From DATGPD01 sp041398565 (GTDB lineage Bacteria; Planctomycetota; UBA1135; UBA2386): a DNA stretch of 64,000 nt. The stretch spans positions 682,001 through 746,000 of the forward strand of contig JAWKUN010000005.1 of assembly GCA_041398565.1 (NCBI GenBank), read 5' to 3'. The notes beneath the pieces are model-generated. The model had not been told where the DNA came from. It worked only from the letters and a program-made list of their open reading frames with translations, and made no database searches. Every line of letters starts with the position of its first letter. Position 1 is the first letter of the stretch. A program made the position numbers and the translations under genes. Of the stretch, positions 17,343 through 26,774 are shown piece by piece.

Positions 17343-18515
17343 TCAGGTCGACGTCAGGCCGCGGGCGATGATCGTCTTCTGGATCATCGAGGTGCCCTCG
17401 TAGATGCGCAGCGCCGCGGCGTCGCGCAACAGACGCTCGGCCGGGAAGGCGCTGGTGTAGCCGCGGCCCCCGTGCAACTGCACCGCGACATCGGCAGCGC
17501 GCGAAGCGGCCTCGGTCGCGCACACCTTGGCCATCGCCAGGTCCAGCGCCGTCTCCTGCCCGGCGGCGCGCAGGCGCGCGCAGCGCCACACGAGTTGACG
17601 CGCCGCGTGCAGCTCGGTGGTCGAGTCGGCGAGGCGCTCCTGGACCATCTGGAAGCGGACCAAGGGCTTGCCGAACTGCCGGCGCGAGGCGGTGAACTCG
17701 AGAGCCGCCTGCAACGCGGCGCGATGGATGCCGACGGCGCCGGCCGCCACCGAGAGGCGGCCAGCGTTCAGCCCGCCCATGGCCACCGCGAATCCTCGGC
17801 CGACGCCGCCGAGCACCTCGGACGCCTGCGCGGCGAAGTCGGCGAAGGCGAGGGTCGCGTGGTCGGACCCGCGGTGGCCGAGCTCCCTGCCCGGCATGCG
17901 CGTGCGTTCCAGCCCCGGCCGATCGGTCGGCACCAGGAACGCGGTGATGCCCTCGCGCCCGAGCGCCGGATCGATGGTGGCGAACACGATCGCCACGTCG
18001 GCAACGCCGCCGTTGGTGATCCAGATCTTGCGACCCGACAGCCGGTAGCCTGATCCGTCCGCATGCGCTCGGCACGCCAGGCTGGCCACGTCCGAGCCGG
18101 CATCCTCTTCGGTCAGCGCGAAGCAGCCGATGACCTCGCCTCGGCACAGCTTGGGCAGCCATTCCGCCCGCTGCGCGTCGTCGCCGAAGCGCTCGAGACA
18201 CTGAGCGACGAGGCCGGTCTGCACCGCCACGAAGCCGCGCGTGTTGCCGCACACCGCGCCGAGCTCCTCGTTGGCGAGCGCCACGTGCAGCGGCGTCCAG
18301 GCACCACCGCCGTGGCTCGGGCCGATGGGGCCGCCGAGGATGCCTGCTTCGCCCAGCTCGCGCACGCTCGCCCGCCGGAACTCGCCCTCCTCGTCGATGC
18401 GGCGCGCGTGCGGCGCGAGCTGGGCGGCGGCGAACGCGCGCACGCGCTGCACGAGCGCCAGGTCGTCGCCGGCGAGCTCGCGGTCGGGCAGGAAGGCCGA
18501 CGCGACGACGTTCAT
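17343..18515 (-). CDS. Acyl-CoA dehydrogenase
   Basis: This 390-aa FAD enzyme oxidises acyl-CoA to trans-2-enoyl-CoA. Family marks: CFALTEEDAGSDVASL and ITNGGVADVAIVFA (FAD and substrate binding), ASRRQFGKPLVRFQMVQERL, VQLHGGRGYTSAFPAERLLR, and the catalytic glutamate E373 in IYEGTSMIQ. The ATG overlaps the stop of the enoyl-CoA hydratase gene by ATGA, so both are translated together. The pairing gives two successive steps of beta-oxidation-type chemistry. The chain length or aromatic nature of the substrate cannot be told from the sequence. Confidence 0.92.
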   Translation of the reverse strand: MNVVASAFLPDRELAGDDLALVQRVRAFAAAQLAPHARRIDEEGEFRRASVRELGEAGILGGPIGPSHGGGAWTPLHVALANEELGAVCGNTRGFVAVQTGLVAQCLERFGDDAQRAEWLPKLCRGEVIGCFALTEEDAGSDVASLACRAHADGSGYRLSGRKIWITNGGVADVAIVFATIDPALGREGITAFLVPTDRPGLERTRMPGRELGHRGSDHATLAFADFAAQASEVLGGVGRGFAVAMGGLNAGRLSVAAGAVGIHRAALQAALEFTASRRQFGKPLVRFQMVQERLADSTTELHAARQLVWRCARLRAAGQETALDLAMAKVCATEAASRAADVAVQLHGGRGYTSAFPAERLLRDAAALRIYEGTSMIQKTIIARGLTST

Positions 18516-19315
18516 CGGCCCTCGAACCTCGGCTGGCGCTTCTCCGACCAGGCCCGATAGAACTCGGCGTGGTCGTAGGCCCGCAGCAGCAACGCCTGCG
18601 CCTGCGCCTCCTGCTCGATGGCGGCATCGAGGTCCATGTGCGACTCGTTGAGCAGCAGGCGTTTGGTGAGCGCGTGCGCCAGAGTCGGCCCGGTGGCCAG
18701 CCGGCGCGCCCACGCGTGCGCCTCGGCCATCAACTCCTCGTGCGGCACCACCTTGTTGGCGAGCCCGATGCGCAGACACTCGGCGGCGTCGACCTTGTCG
18801 CCGAACAACAAGAGCTCGGTCGCACGCCCCATACCCACCACGCGCGGCAGCAAGTAGGCCGCCCCCATGTCGGCGCCGGTGAGGCCGACCTTGCTGAACA
18901 GGAAGGCGAACGTCGCCTGATGCGAGAGGATGCGCAGGTCGGACGCCAGCGCCAGCACGGTGCCGGCACCGGCGGCGACGCCGTTCACCGCAGCGATGAT
19001 CGGTTTCGACAGGCGCCGCATGTTGCGCACCACCGCGCCGGTCATGCGGGTGAACTGCAGGGTCTGTCCCGCGTCGCGTTCGAGCAACGGCCTGATGATC
19101 TCCTCGACGTTGCCGCCGCTGCAGAAGCCGCGGCCGCTGCCGGTGAGCACCACGCACTTGACGCTGGCGTCGGCTTCCAGGTCGACGAACAGGCGCTCGA
19201 GACGGGCGTAGATCTCGAAGGTGAGCGAATTGAGCGTGTGGGGCCGATCGAGCGTGATCGTCAGGACCCCGTGCTGGTCGGTGTGGAGGCTGATCTCGGG
19301 GTGTCCGTCGGCCAT
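18512..19315 (-). CDS. Enoyl-CoA hydratase/isomerase family protein
   Basis: This 267-aa protein has the crotonase fold: LTITLDRPHTLNSLT, the oxyanion-hole loop GSGRGFCSGGNVEE, NGVAAGAGTVLALASDLRI, and KVGLTGADMGAAYLLPRVVG. At the usual catalytic glutamate position of hydratases there is Ala, while an Asp follows in GADMG, a pattern closer to isomerase members such as PaaG. It is followed by and overlaps the acyl-CoA dehydrogenase gene. With the PaaK-like ligase nearby, aromatic acid degradation is possible, but a complete pathway is not present in this window. Confidence 0.87.
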   Translation of the reverse strand: MADGHPEISLHTDQHGVLTITLDRPHTLNSLTFEIYARLERLFVDLEADASVKCVVLTGSGRGFCSGGNVEEIIRPLLERDAGQTLQFTRMTGAVVRNMRRLSKPIIAAVNGVAAGAGTVLALASDLRILSHQATFAFLFSKVGLTGADMGAAYLLPRVVGMGRATELLLFGDKVDAAECLRIGLANKVVPHEELMAEAHAWARRLATGPTLAHALTKRLLLNESHMDLDAAIEQEAQAQALLLRAYDHAEFYRAWSEKRQPRFEGR

Positions 19316-19535
19316 GGGCGCAAGTCGACCGCGAACGGGGGGGCGGCGTAAAGAACGAAAGCCCGGCCGACATGTCCCCCCGCTGCGGCCGCGACGCCCA
19401 CGGCAAGGGGCCGACGGCGGCTCCGGCCAGGCGCACCCCGGCCGGCGTGTCGGCGCACGCGCGCGCCGCGTATCCTGCTGGCATCCTGCCCGCCTTGCCC
19501 CTTCCCTCCCGCGCGACAACCCGCGCCCCTCATCG

Positions 19536-21365
19536 ATGCCGCACACGCCGCTCGCGTCCCTCCTGACCGCGCTCCTCGCCATCCCGCTCGCCGCCCAACA
19601 GGCTCGCCCACAGGGACACGACGAGAAGCCCGACCAACCCCCAGCGACCAACCCTCTCGCTGGCAGCAACCCGTTCGGCCCGCGCACCATCGTTCGCCGC
19701 GGTCCGTTCGCCAGCATCCAAGTGAACGTCAACGGGTCGCAGACCAACATCCCCGGGGACGCCGCCAACGAGCCGTCGATCTCCGTCGACCCCAACGACC
19801 CCAACCGAATGGTCGTCGGCTGGCGCCAGTTCGATTCGGTCGCCTCCAACTTCCGCAAGAACGGCTGGGCCTACACCAGCGACGGCGGGCAGACCTGGAC
19901 CTTCCCGGGCTCGATCCGACCCGCCGAGTTCAACAGCGACCCGGTGGTCGACATCGACACCGGCGGCAACTTCTACTACCTGAGCTACCCCGCCAACACC
20001 AACTCCCGCCTGCTCTACCTGTTCAAGTCGACGAACGGTGGCGCTGCCTGGGGACCCGCCACCAACCTGACCGGCGGCGACAAGGCGTGGCTGCTCGTCG
20101 ACCGCAGCGCGTCCAGCGGCCAAGACTTCCTCTACGTCATCTGGCAGACCGCCTACGGGCCGAACACGTTCGTGCGCTCGACCAACGGTGGCGCGTCGTT
20201 CAGCTCGGCGTTCGCGGTGCCGTCACGGCCGACCTTCGGCACGATGGCCACCGCCAACAACGGTGACCTGTTCTGCTTCGGCCTGGTGAATCAGAACTTC
20301 GGCTCGTTCGTGATGGCGAAGTCGGTCAACGCGCGCAACGCCGCCCAGAACCCCGCCTTCACCTCCGTGAGCGTGGCGATGGGCGGCCGCATGGTGATCA
20401 ACGGCGCGCCCAATCCCGGCGGCCTGCTCGGCCAAGCGCAGGTCGCCACCGACCCGACGCGTCCGAACAACGTGTATGCGCTGTGTTCGATCGACGACCC
20501 GTCGGCCGACCCGTGCGACATCCGCATCGCCACCTCGACCAACGGCGGTTCGTCCTTCGCGGCGACGACGCGTATCAACGACGACGCCACCGGCAATGGT
20601 GCTTGGCAGTGGTTCGGCACGCTGTCGGTGGCGCCCACCGGCCGCATCGACGTGGTTTGGAACGACACGCGCAACACCGGCTCGGCGACGCGGTCCGAGA
20701 CCTACTACGCCTTCTCCCTCGACGGCGGCAGCAGCTGGTCGCGCAACGTGCCGGTCAGCCCGTCGTGGAACTCGGTCGTCGGGTGGCCGAATCAGAACAA
20801 GATCGGTGACTACTACGACATGAAGTCCACGGTGGCGGCCGCGCACCTCGCCTACTCCGCCACGTTCAACAACGAGCAGGACGTGTACTACCTGCGGCTC
20901 GGCGACTGCAACGCCAACGGTCAGCACGACGGCGTCGACATCGCCAATGGCGACAGCTTCGACAGCAACCGCAATACGATTCCGGACGAGTGCGAGACCT
21001 GCCAGAGCGACCTCGGCTTCGGCAACGGCCTGGGCCTGAGCGTGTGCGGCGACGACCTGGCGACCGCGGGTAGCATCGCCACCGTTCTCGCCACCGGCGC
21101 CACCGGCGGCGCACCCGTCTACCTCGTGGTCTCCAACAACCGCTACGCGACGCCGATCCCGATCCCGGGCGGCGGACGGCTGCTGCCCGACATCGGCACC
21201 GGCGTGGTGCTCGGCCCTCTGCCCACCGACGCGCGCGGGCGGGTCGCCTTCCCGGTGAACGGCGGCGCCGCCGCCGTCGCCTCGTACTACCTGCAGGCGG
21301 CGAGCGTGACGCCCTCGCTGACCATCGTCCTGTCGAACGCCGTGGAGGCGCGCATCGGCACCTGA
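19536..21365 (+). CDS. Exported BNR/Asp-box repeat protein
   Basis: This protein has 609 aa from the ATG at 19536 with a signal peptide (MPHTPLASLLTALLAIPLAA). The body carries sialidase-type Asp boxes (TSDGGQTWTF, STNGGAAWG, STNGGASF, STNGGSSF, SLDGGSSWS), which mark the blades of a beta-propeller. After it comes a calcium-binding, dockerin-like Asp-rich stretch (DCNANGQHDGVDIANG, then SFDSNRNTIPDEC) and the C-terminal module shared with other exported proteins (DARGRVAFPV, YYLQAASV). No catalytic residues of true sialidases are evident. It is probably a surface or secreted propeller protein. Confidence 0.85.
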   Translation: MPHTPLASLLTALLAIPLAAQQARPQGHDEKPDQPPATNPLAGSNPFGPRTIVRRGPFASIQVNVNGSQTNIPGDAANEPSISVDPNDPNRMVVGWRQFDSVASNFRKNGWAYTSDGGQTWTFPGSIRPAEFNSDPVVDIDTGGNFYYLSYPANTNSRLLYLFKSTNGGAAWGPATNLTGGDKAWLLVDRSASSGQDFLYVIWQTAYGPNTFVRSTNGGASFSSAFAVPSRPTFGTMATANNGDLFCFGLVNQNFGSFVMAKSVNARNAAQNPAFTSVSVAMGGRMVINGAPNPGGLLGQAQVATDPTRPNNVYALCSIDDPSADPCDIRIATSTNGGSSFAATTRINDDATGNGAWQWFGTLSVAPTGRIDVVWNDTRNTGSATRSETYYAFSLDGGSSWSRNVPVSPSWNSVVGWPNQNKIGDYYDMKSTVAAAHLAYSATFNNEQDVYYLRLGDCNANGQHDGVDIANGDSFDSNRNTIPDECETCQSDLGFGNGLGLSVCGDDLATAGSIATVLATGATGGAPVYLVVSNNRYATPIPIPGGGRLLPDIGTGVVLGPLPTDARGRVAFPVNGGAAAVASYYLQAASVTPSLTIVLSNAVEARIGT

Positions 21366-21472
21366 TCGCGCCGTCTGAGCGGCGGCCGTCTTCCGCACCG
21401 TGATTCGGCGCGCCCACCCTCGCGTCCGGAGCACGGAAAGAACTCGGCCGGTCGGGCGTTCACCCCGCAGCC

Positions 21473-21505
21473 CGCAGCCCGCAGCCGCACCGAAGGTGCG
21501 TGTCG
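21473..21505 (-). repeat. Inverted 3'-end fragment of the 184-nt repeat
   Basis: Read on the minus strand, these 33 bases match the 3' end of the repeat copy at 37179-37360 at 30 of 33 positions, including the CGCACC-TTC-GGTGCG hairpin. Six bases later a full copy starts on the plus strand, so the two are arranged back to back. Only the terminal part is preserved. Confidence 0.7.
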
Positions 21506-21511
21506 CGCTCT

Positions 21512-21695
21512 GAGCTGCAAGGGCTGCGAATCGTCGCGGCGGGCGCGAATTCGGCCGTGTTGTTCCGTTGCCACAGAGCTGACCAAGCCACGCCCGAGCA
21601 GCCCTGGAAGCTCCAAGCTACAACAGCGCCGGCGGCCCCCTCTGGTCGGCGCTGCGCCGACATCAACCCTTTGGGTTGCGGCCGCCGGCCGCGCT
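21512..21695 (+). repeat. 184-nt structured repeat, copy A
   Basis: This copy is nearly identical to those at 44357 and 44541. It folds as follows: P1, 21512-21527 with 21598-21613 (14 of 16 paired); P2, GAAT/ATTC plus TCGCG/CGCGA (21528-21552); P3, 21553-21559 with 21589-21595; then three hairpins, GTCGGCG-CTG-CGCCGAC (21645-21661), CAACCC-TTT-GGGTTG (21664-21678) and GCGGCC-GCC-GGCCGC (21678-21692). The last two share a base. It lies between the BNR protein and the glutamate dehydrogenase gene. The rest of this 504-nt gap holds the inverted fragment and nothing else I recognise. Confidence 0.85.
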
Positions 21696-21869
21696 AGGCG
21701 GCGGCGGAATGGGCCGCAGGCCACGTCGTCGCCCGAGACCTGTCGGTCCGTCGGCGCGACGCGGCCGACGCTTCCGCGCCGCGACCGTCGGCGTCGTCTG
21801 CCAAGCCCCCGACACACTTGTTGCGTGCCCGCCCGGCGAAGTTAGCTTGGCGGTCCGATTCCAGCGGTC

Positions 21870-24800
21870 ATGGACAGCGGCCCCACCCTCACTCCCGCCT
21901 TCTCCTACTCCGACCTGGTGTCCCGCGCCGAATCAGGCCTCTGGCCTGGCTTCCTGCGCGAGGGCCGCCTGACCCAGGAGGCCAGGAGCTTCCTGCAGCA
22001 GATGCACGACGACGCTGTGGGAGACGATCTCGAAGGGGTGAGCACGGACGACATGGTGGGGCTCGCGCATTCCATGTGGACGTGGTCGGCGCAGCGCAGC
22101 GGCCACGAGCGCGTCCAGCGCCTCCTTCCCGGGGTGGGACACGGTGGGCACCCGCTGGGCCGTGACATCGTCGACATCGTCGGCCCCGACTCGCCCTTTC
22201 TCGTCGACTCGGTGATGGGCGAGATCGCCGAACAGGGCATCGGCGTGCGCGCCATGTTCCACCCCATCGTGCGGGTGCAGCGCGACGCCAGCGGTGCGCG
22301 CGGCACGAATGGTACCGAGCTGGACGAGTCCTACATCCAGGTGCACCTCGACCCGGTGCCCGAGCACAAGCGGCAGGCCTTGCTCGACGGCCTGCGCGAG
22401 ACCCTCGACGACGTGCGCATCGCCGTGAGCGAGCGCGAGGCGATCAGGATGCGCATGCTGAAGTGCGCCGACGAAGTCGCCGCACTGCAAGGACGCGACG
22501 ACGAAGAGCGCGCCGACATCGCCGAGTCGGCCGAGTTCCTGCACTGGCTCTGCGACCAGAACTTCGTCTTCCTCGGCGTGCGCGACTACGAGTTCGTCAA
22601 GACCTCGGATGGATCGCTCGCCCAGGAAGAGCCGGCGATCATCCCCGGCTCGGGCCTGGGCCTGCTCCGCGACGAGCACCGCTTCGTCCTCCGCCGCGGC
22701 TGGGAGCCCACCATCCTCACGCCGCAGATCCGCGCCTTCCTCGGACTGCCGACACCCATCATCGTCGCCAAGGCCAACCTCAAGTCGCGCGTGCACCGGC
22801 GCGTGCGCGCCGACTACATCGGCGTCAAGCGCTACGACAGCCGGCGCGAGGTCGTGGGCGAGATTCGCTTCATCGGCCTGTTCACCTCCGAAGCCTACAA
22901 CCGCAGCGTCAGCAAGGTGCCGCTGCTGCGTCGCAAGGTACAGCAGGTCATCGCGCGCGCCGAACGACGACCGGGCTCGCGCGACGACCGCCGGCTGCAG
23001 CACATCCTCGAGACCTTCCCGCGCGACGAGATCTTCCAGACCGACGCCGAGGACCTGCTGCGGACCAGCCTCGGCATCCTGCACCTGATGGATCGGCCGC
23101 GCGCCAAGCTGTTCCTGCGCCGCGACCAGTTCGATCGCTTCGTGTCGGCGCTGGTGTTCTTCCCCCGCGACCGCTTCAGCACCGACGTCCGGCGACAGGC
23201 CGGCGAGGTGCTGCGCGACGCCTTCGCCGGCCGCATCTCGGCGGTCTACCCCAGCTACGGTGACGGACCGCTGGCGCGCGTCCACTACATCATCGGCACC
23301 GACCCCGGCCACCCCGAGCCGAACCCACGCCAGCTCGAGAACGACATCGCCCGCCTGGCCCGCACGTGGCACGACGCCTTCGACGCCGAAGCACGGCGCG
23401 CCGGCTCGTCGACCGAGCTGGTCCACCGCTACGAGGATGCTTTCACCGCCGGCTACCGCGAGAACAACGACGCCACGCAGGCGCTGGCCGACATCCTCGA
23501 GCTCGAGCGCCTGACCGCCGACGAGCCGGTGCGCGTGCGCGCCTACCGCAACGAGGACGACGGTCCCGAGACCTTGCGCTGCAAGGCCTACTCCAGCGCC
23601 GGCAAAATCGAGCTGTCGCGCTGCCTGCCGATCCTCGAGACCATGGGCCTCTACGTCATCGAGGAGGCGGGGCAGCCGGTGCAGCCGACGGACGCCGAGG
23701 GCGTGCCGGGCGCCGAGATGTTCCTGCACGACTTCTCGATGCGCTCCGCCGACGGACGACCGATCGCGTTCGATGCGGTGGAGAACGAGTTCGAGCAGGC
23801 GTTCGCGGCGGCGTGGTCGGGACGCACCGAGAACGACGGCTTCAATCGTCTCATCCTCAAGCTCGGCGTCAGCTGGCGCGAGGCCGCCCTCATGCGGGCG
23901 CTGGCCCGCTACCGCCAGCAGTCGGGTCTCGATCCTTCGCAGGGCATCCAGGAAGAGGCGCTGTCGCACCACTCGGACATCACGCGGCTGATCCTCGACC
24001 TGTTCCGCGCGCGATTCGAGCCGGGACCCACCAGCGTCGACGAGCGCCGCGAAAAGCAGACGGAGCTGGAGCAGCGCATCGAGGGTTGCCTGCAGCGGGT
24101 CGCGAGCCTCGACTACGACCGGGTCCTGCGTCGACTCGCCGCGCTGGTGGCGGCGATCCAACGCACCAACTACTACCAGCTCGACGAGTACGGGGCGCCG
24201 AAGTCGTACCTGTCGTTCAAGATCGCGTCGCGCACCCTGGAGGATCTGCCGCTGCCCAAGCCCTACCGCGAGATCTTCGTGTGGGCGCCACACGTCGAGG
24301 GCGTGCACCTGCGGTTCGGTCCGGTGGCCCGCGGCGGCCTGCGCTGGTCGGATCGTCGCGACGACTACCGCACCGAAGTGCTCGGCCTGGTCAAGGCGCA
24401 GCAGGTGAAGAACGCGGTCATCGTCCCGGTGGGGGCCAAGGGCGGCTTCTACCCCAAGCAGCTGCCCGCGGGCACCGACCGCCGCGCGCAGCAGGTCGAG
24501 GCGATCCGCGCCTACAAGACCTTCCTCGCCGGGCTCCTCGACCTCACCGACAACCTGGTCGGCGGCGAAGTCGTTCCGCCCGAAGCGCTGGTGCGCTGGG
24601 ACAACGAGGATCCCTATCTCGTGGTCGCCGCCGACAAGGGCACCGCGACCTTCTCGGACATCGCCAACTCCGTCGCGATCCAGCGCGGTTTCTGGCTGCA
24701 CGATGCCTTCGCGTCGGGTGGGTCCGCCGGCTACGACCACAAGAAGATGGGGATCACCGCCCGCGGCGCGTGGGAAGCCGTGAAGCGCCACTTCCGCGAG

Positions 24801-26759
24801 ATGGGCAAGGACATCCAGGCGACGCCGTTCACGGTGGCAGGCGTCGGCGACATGTCCGGCGACGTGTTCGGCAATGCGATGCTGCTGTCGCGGCACATCT
24901 GCCTGGTCGCGGCATTCGACCACCGCGACATCTTCATCGACCCCGAACCCGACCCGACGGTGAGCTGGCAGGAGCGCATGCGCCTGTTCGAGCTGCAGGG
25001 GTCGTCTTGGAACGACTACGACGCGGCCAAGCTGAGCCCCGGTGGCGGCGTGTACTCGCGCCGGGCCAAGTCGATCAAGCTGGAGCCGGCGGCGCGGCAG
25101 CTACTGGGCCTCCCCGACCGCGCCCTCGACCCCAACGAGATCATCCGCGCCATCCTCAAGGCGCCGGTGGAGCTGCTCTACTTCGGCGGCATCGGCACCT
25201 ACGTCAAGGCGGCGGCGGAGACGCAGTCGCAGGTCGGCGACAAGGCCAACGACCTCCTGCGCGTCGACGCCGAGGACCTGCGCGCCAAGGTGGTGGGCGA
25301 GGGCGCCAACCTCGCCCTGACCCAGGCCGGACGCATCGTCTTCGCGCGCCGGGGTGGGCGCATCAACACCGACGCCGTCGACAACTCCGCGGGCGTCGAC
25401 ACCTCGGACCACGAGGTGAACATCAAGATCCTGCTCAACGCGGCGATGTCCACCGACGCGCTGCGGCCGGCCGACCGCGAGCCGTTGCTCGCCGCCATGA
25501 CCGAAGAGGTGGCGGCGCACGTACTCCAGCACAACTACGACCAGACGCTGTGCTTGACCATGTGCGAGGCGTGCGCCGCCGAAGACCTCGACGCGCACGA
25601 ACGCCTGATGGAGAAGCTCGAGGCCGCGGGCAAGCTCGACCGCACCGTCGAGGGTCTGCCGACCATGGGCCACGTCCGTACCCTGCACGACCAGCGGCAA
25701 GGCCTGACGCGGCCGGAGACCGCGGTCCTCGTCGCCTACGCCAAGATCGATCTGTTCGACGGACTCACCAAGAGCGCGGTGCCGGACGATCCGCACTTCG
25801 AGCGCATGCTCGAAGGCTACTTCCCCAAGGAATTGGGGCGCTTCCGTCCGCAGATGCAGAGCCATCGCCTGCGACGCGAGATCATCTCGACGGTGCTCGC
25901 CAACGACATCGTCAACTTCGGCGGCCCGGTGTTCATCCACCGCGTGCGCGAGATCTCGGAGTCGGACGGACCGTCGATCGCGCGGGCCTTCCAGGTCGCT
26001 CGCTGCGTGTTCGAGATCGACGAGCTGAGCGCGCGCGTGCACGAGCTCGATCACGACTCCACCCGCGCCCAGACCGAGCTGCTGCGCGAAATGGTGTGGT
26101 TCATGCGACGGCAGGCCTTCCGGCTGGCCCGCAAGGCCCGGTCGGAGAAGGCCACGCCGAGCATCGACGCGACCATCGCCGCCTACCAGCCGGGAGTGCA
26201 GGCGCTCGTCGACCTCGGACCCGACCAGGCTTCCGGAGCCGAGGCCGAACGCCTGGCACGGGCCCAGAGCGGATACCAGGATCTCGGCGCCCCCGCCGAC
26301 CTCGCAGCCGATGTCGCCTCGCTGCGTCTGCTGCTACCCGCCTTCGACATCGTCGACTTGGCGCAGCGCGTGCAGCTGCCGGTGGTGGCGGTCGGGCTCG
26401 TGTTCCACGCCATCGGCGATCGGTTGGGATTCGACAATCTGCGCGCCGCCGCACGCGATCTGGTGTCCACCGAGCACTGGGATCGCCTGGCCGTTCGGCG
26501 CATGACCGAGGAGTTCTACGCCCACCAACTGACGGCCACGGAGATCGCGTTGACCGGCGCGGCCGCACCGCCCGAGGTGAAGTCCGACCTCGGCGCATGG
26601 GCGAACGACGCCATGACCGGCCTCATCACGCGGTGCGAGTCGCAAGCCAAGCACGCCCAGCACGCACTGGAGCAGCTGGAACGCACCGGCCCGTGGAGCT
26701 TCGCCAAGCTCACCATCGCCGCAGCCCAGATCAACGAGCTGCTGGCGAGCATGCGCTGA
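21870..26759 (+). CDS. gdh: Large NAD-dependent glutamate dehydrogenase
   Basis: This 1629-aa protein has the length of the bacterial 180-kDa GDH class, which converts glutamate to 2-oxoglutarate and ammonia with NAD in the cytoplasm. The long N-terminal regulatory half has DIVGPDSPFLVDSV and LHWLCDQNFVFLGVRDYE. The catalytic core shows RGGLRWSDRRDDYRTEVLGL, VKNAVIVPVGAKGGFYPK with lysine K857, VAADKGTATFSDIAN, FTVAGVGDMSGDVFGNAMLL and the NAD-domain stretch VVGEGANLALTQAGR. The C-terminal helical region is intact. The start ATG follows repeat copy A by about 175 nt. It is convergent with the SDR gene (15-nt gap). Confidence 0.95.
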   Translation: MDSGPTLTPAFSYSDLVSRAESGLWPGFLREGRLTQEARSFLQQMHDDAVGDDLEGVSTDDMVGLAHSMWTWSAQRSGHERVQRLLPGVGHGGHPLGRDIVDIVGPDSPFLVDSVMGEIAEQGIGVRAMFHPIVRVQRDASGARGTNGTELDESYIQVHLDPVPEHKRQALLDGLRETLDDVRIAVSEREAIRMRMLKCADEVAALQGRDDEERADIAESAEFLHWLCDQNFVFLGVRDYEFVKTSDGSLAQEEPAIIPGSGLGLLRDEHRFVLRRGWEPTILTPQIRAFLGLPTPIIVAKANLKSRVHRRVRADYIGVKRYDSRREVVGEIRFIGLFTSEAYNRSVSKVPLLRRKVQQVIARAERRPGSRDDRRLQHILETFPRDEIFQTDAEDLLRTSLGILHLMDRPRAKLFLRRDQFDRFVSALVFFPRDRFSTDVRRQAGEVLRDAFAGRISAVYPSYGDGPLARVHYIIGTDPGHPEPNPRQLENDIARLARTWHDAFDAEARRAGSSTELVHRYEDAFTAGYRENNDATQALADILELERLTADEPVRVRAYRNEDDGPETLRCKAYSSAGKIELSRCLPILETMGLYVIEEAGQPVQPTDAEGVPGAEMFLHDFSMRSADGRPIAFDAVENEFEQAFAAAWSGRTENDGFNRLILKLGVSWREAALMRALARYRQQSGLDPSQGIQEEALSHHSDITRLILDLFRARFEPGPTSVDERREKQTELEQRIEGCLQRVASLDYDRVLRRLAALVAAIQRTNYYQLDEYGAPKSYLSFKIASRTLEDLPLPKPYREIFVWAPHVEGVHLRFGPVARGGLRWSDRRDDYRTEVLGLVKAQQVKNAVIVPVGAKGGFYPKQLPAGTDRRAQQVEAIRAYKTFLAGLLDLTDNLVGGEVVPPEALVRWDNEDPYLVVAADKGTATFSDIANSVAIQRGFWLHDAFASGGSAGYDHKKMGITARGAWEAVKRHFREMGKDIQATPFTVAGVGDMSGDVFGNAMLLSRHICLVAAFDHRDIFIDPEPDPTVSWQERMRLFELQGSSWNDYDAAKLSPGGGVYSRRAKSIKLEPAARQLLGLPDRALDPNEIIRAILKAPVELLYFGGIGTYVKAAAETQSQVGDKANDLLRVDAEDLRAKVVGEGANLALTQAGRIVFARRGGRINTDAVDNSAGVDTSDHEVNIKILLNAAMSTDALRPADREPLLAAMTEEVAAHVLQHNYDQTLCLTMCEACAAEDLDAHERLMEKLEAAGKLDRTVEGLPTMGHVRTLHDQRQGLTRPETAVLVAYAKIDLFDGLTKSAVPDDPHFERMLEGYFPKELGRFRPQMQSHRLRREIISTVLANDIVNFGGPVFIHRVREISESDGPSIARAFQVARCVFEIDELSARVHELDHDSTRAQTELLREMVWFMRRQAFRLARKARSEKATPSIDATIAAYQPGVQALVDLGPDQASGAEAERLARAQSGYQDLGAPADLAADVASLRLLLPAFDIVDLAQRVQLPVVAVGLVFHAIGDRLGFDNLRAAARDLVSTEHWDRLAVRRMTEEFYAHQLTATEIALTGAAAPPEVKSDLGAWANDAMTGLITRCESQAKHAQHALEQLERTGPWSFAKLTIAAAQINELLASMR

Positions 26760-26774
26760 GCATCACGCAGCCCG

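Noticed and set aside
21512..21695. Small open frames inside the repeats, such as one ending in APAAPSGRRCADINP
   Set aside because: The same nucleotides fold into conserved stems, and divergent copies do not preserve the reading frame.
21933..24923. A 996-aa antisense frame over the glutamate dehydrogenase gene
   Set aside because: Composition is that of an antisense shadow; no motif or plausible start site.
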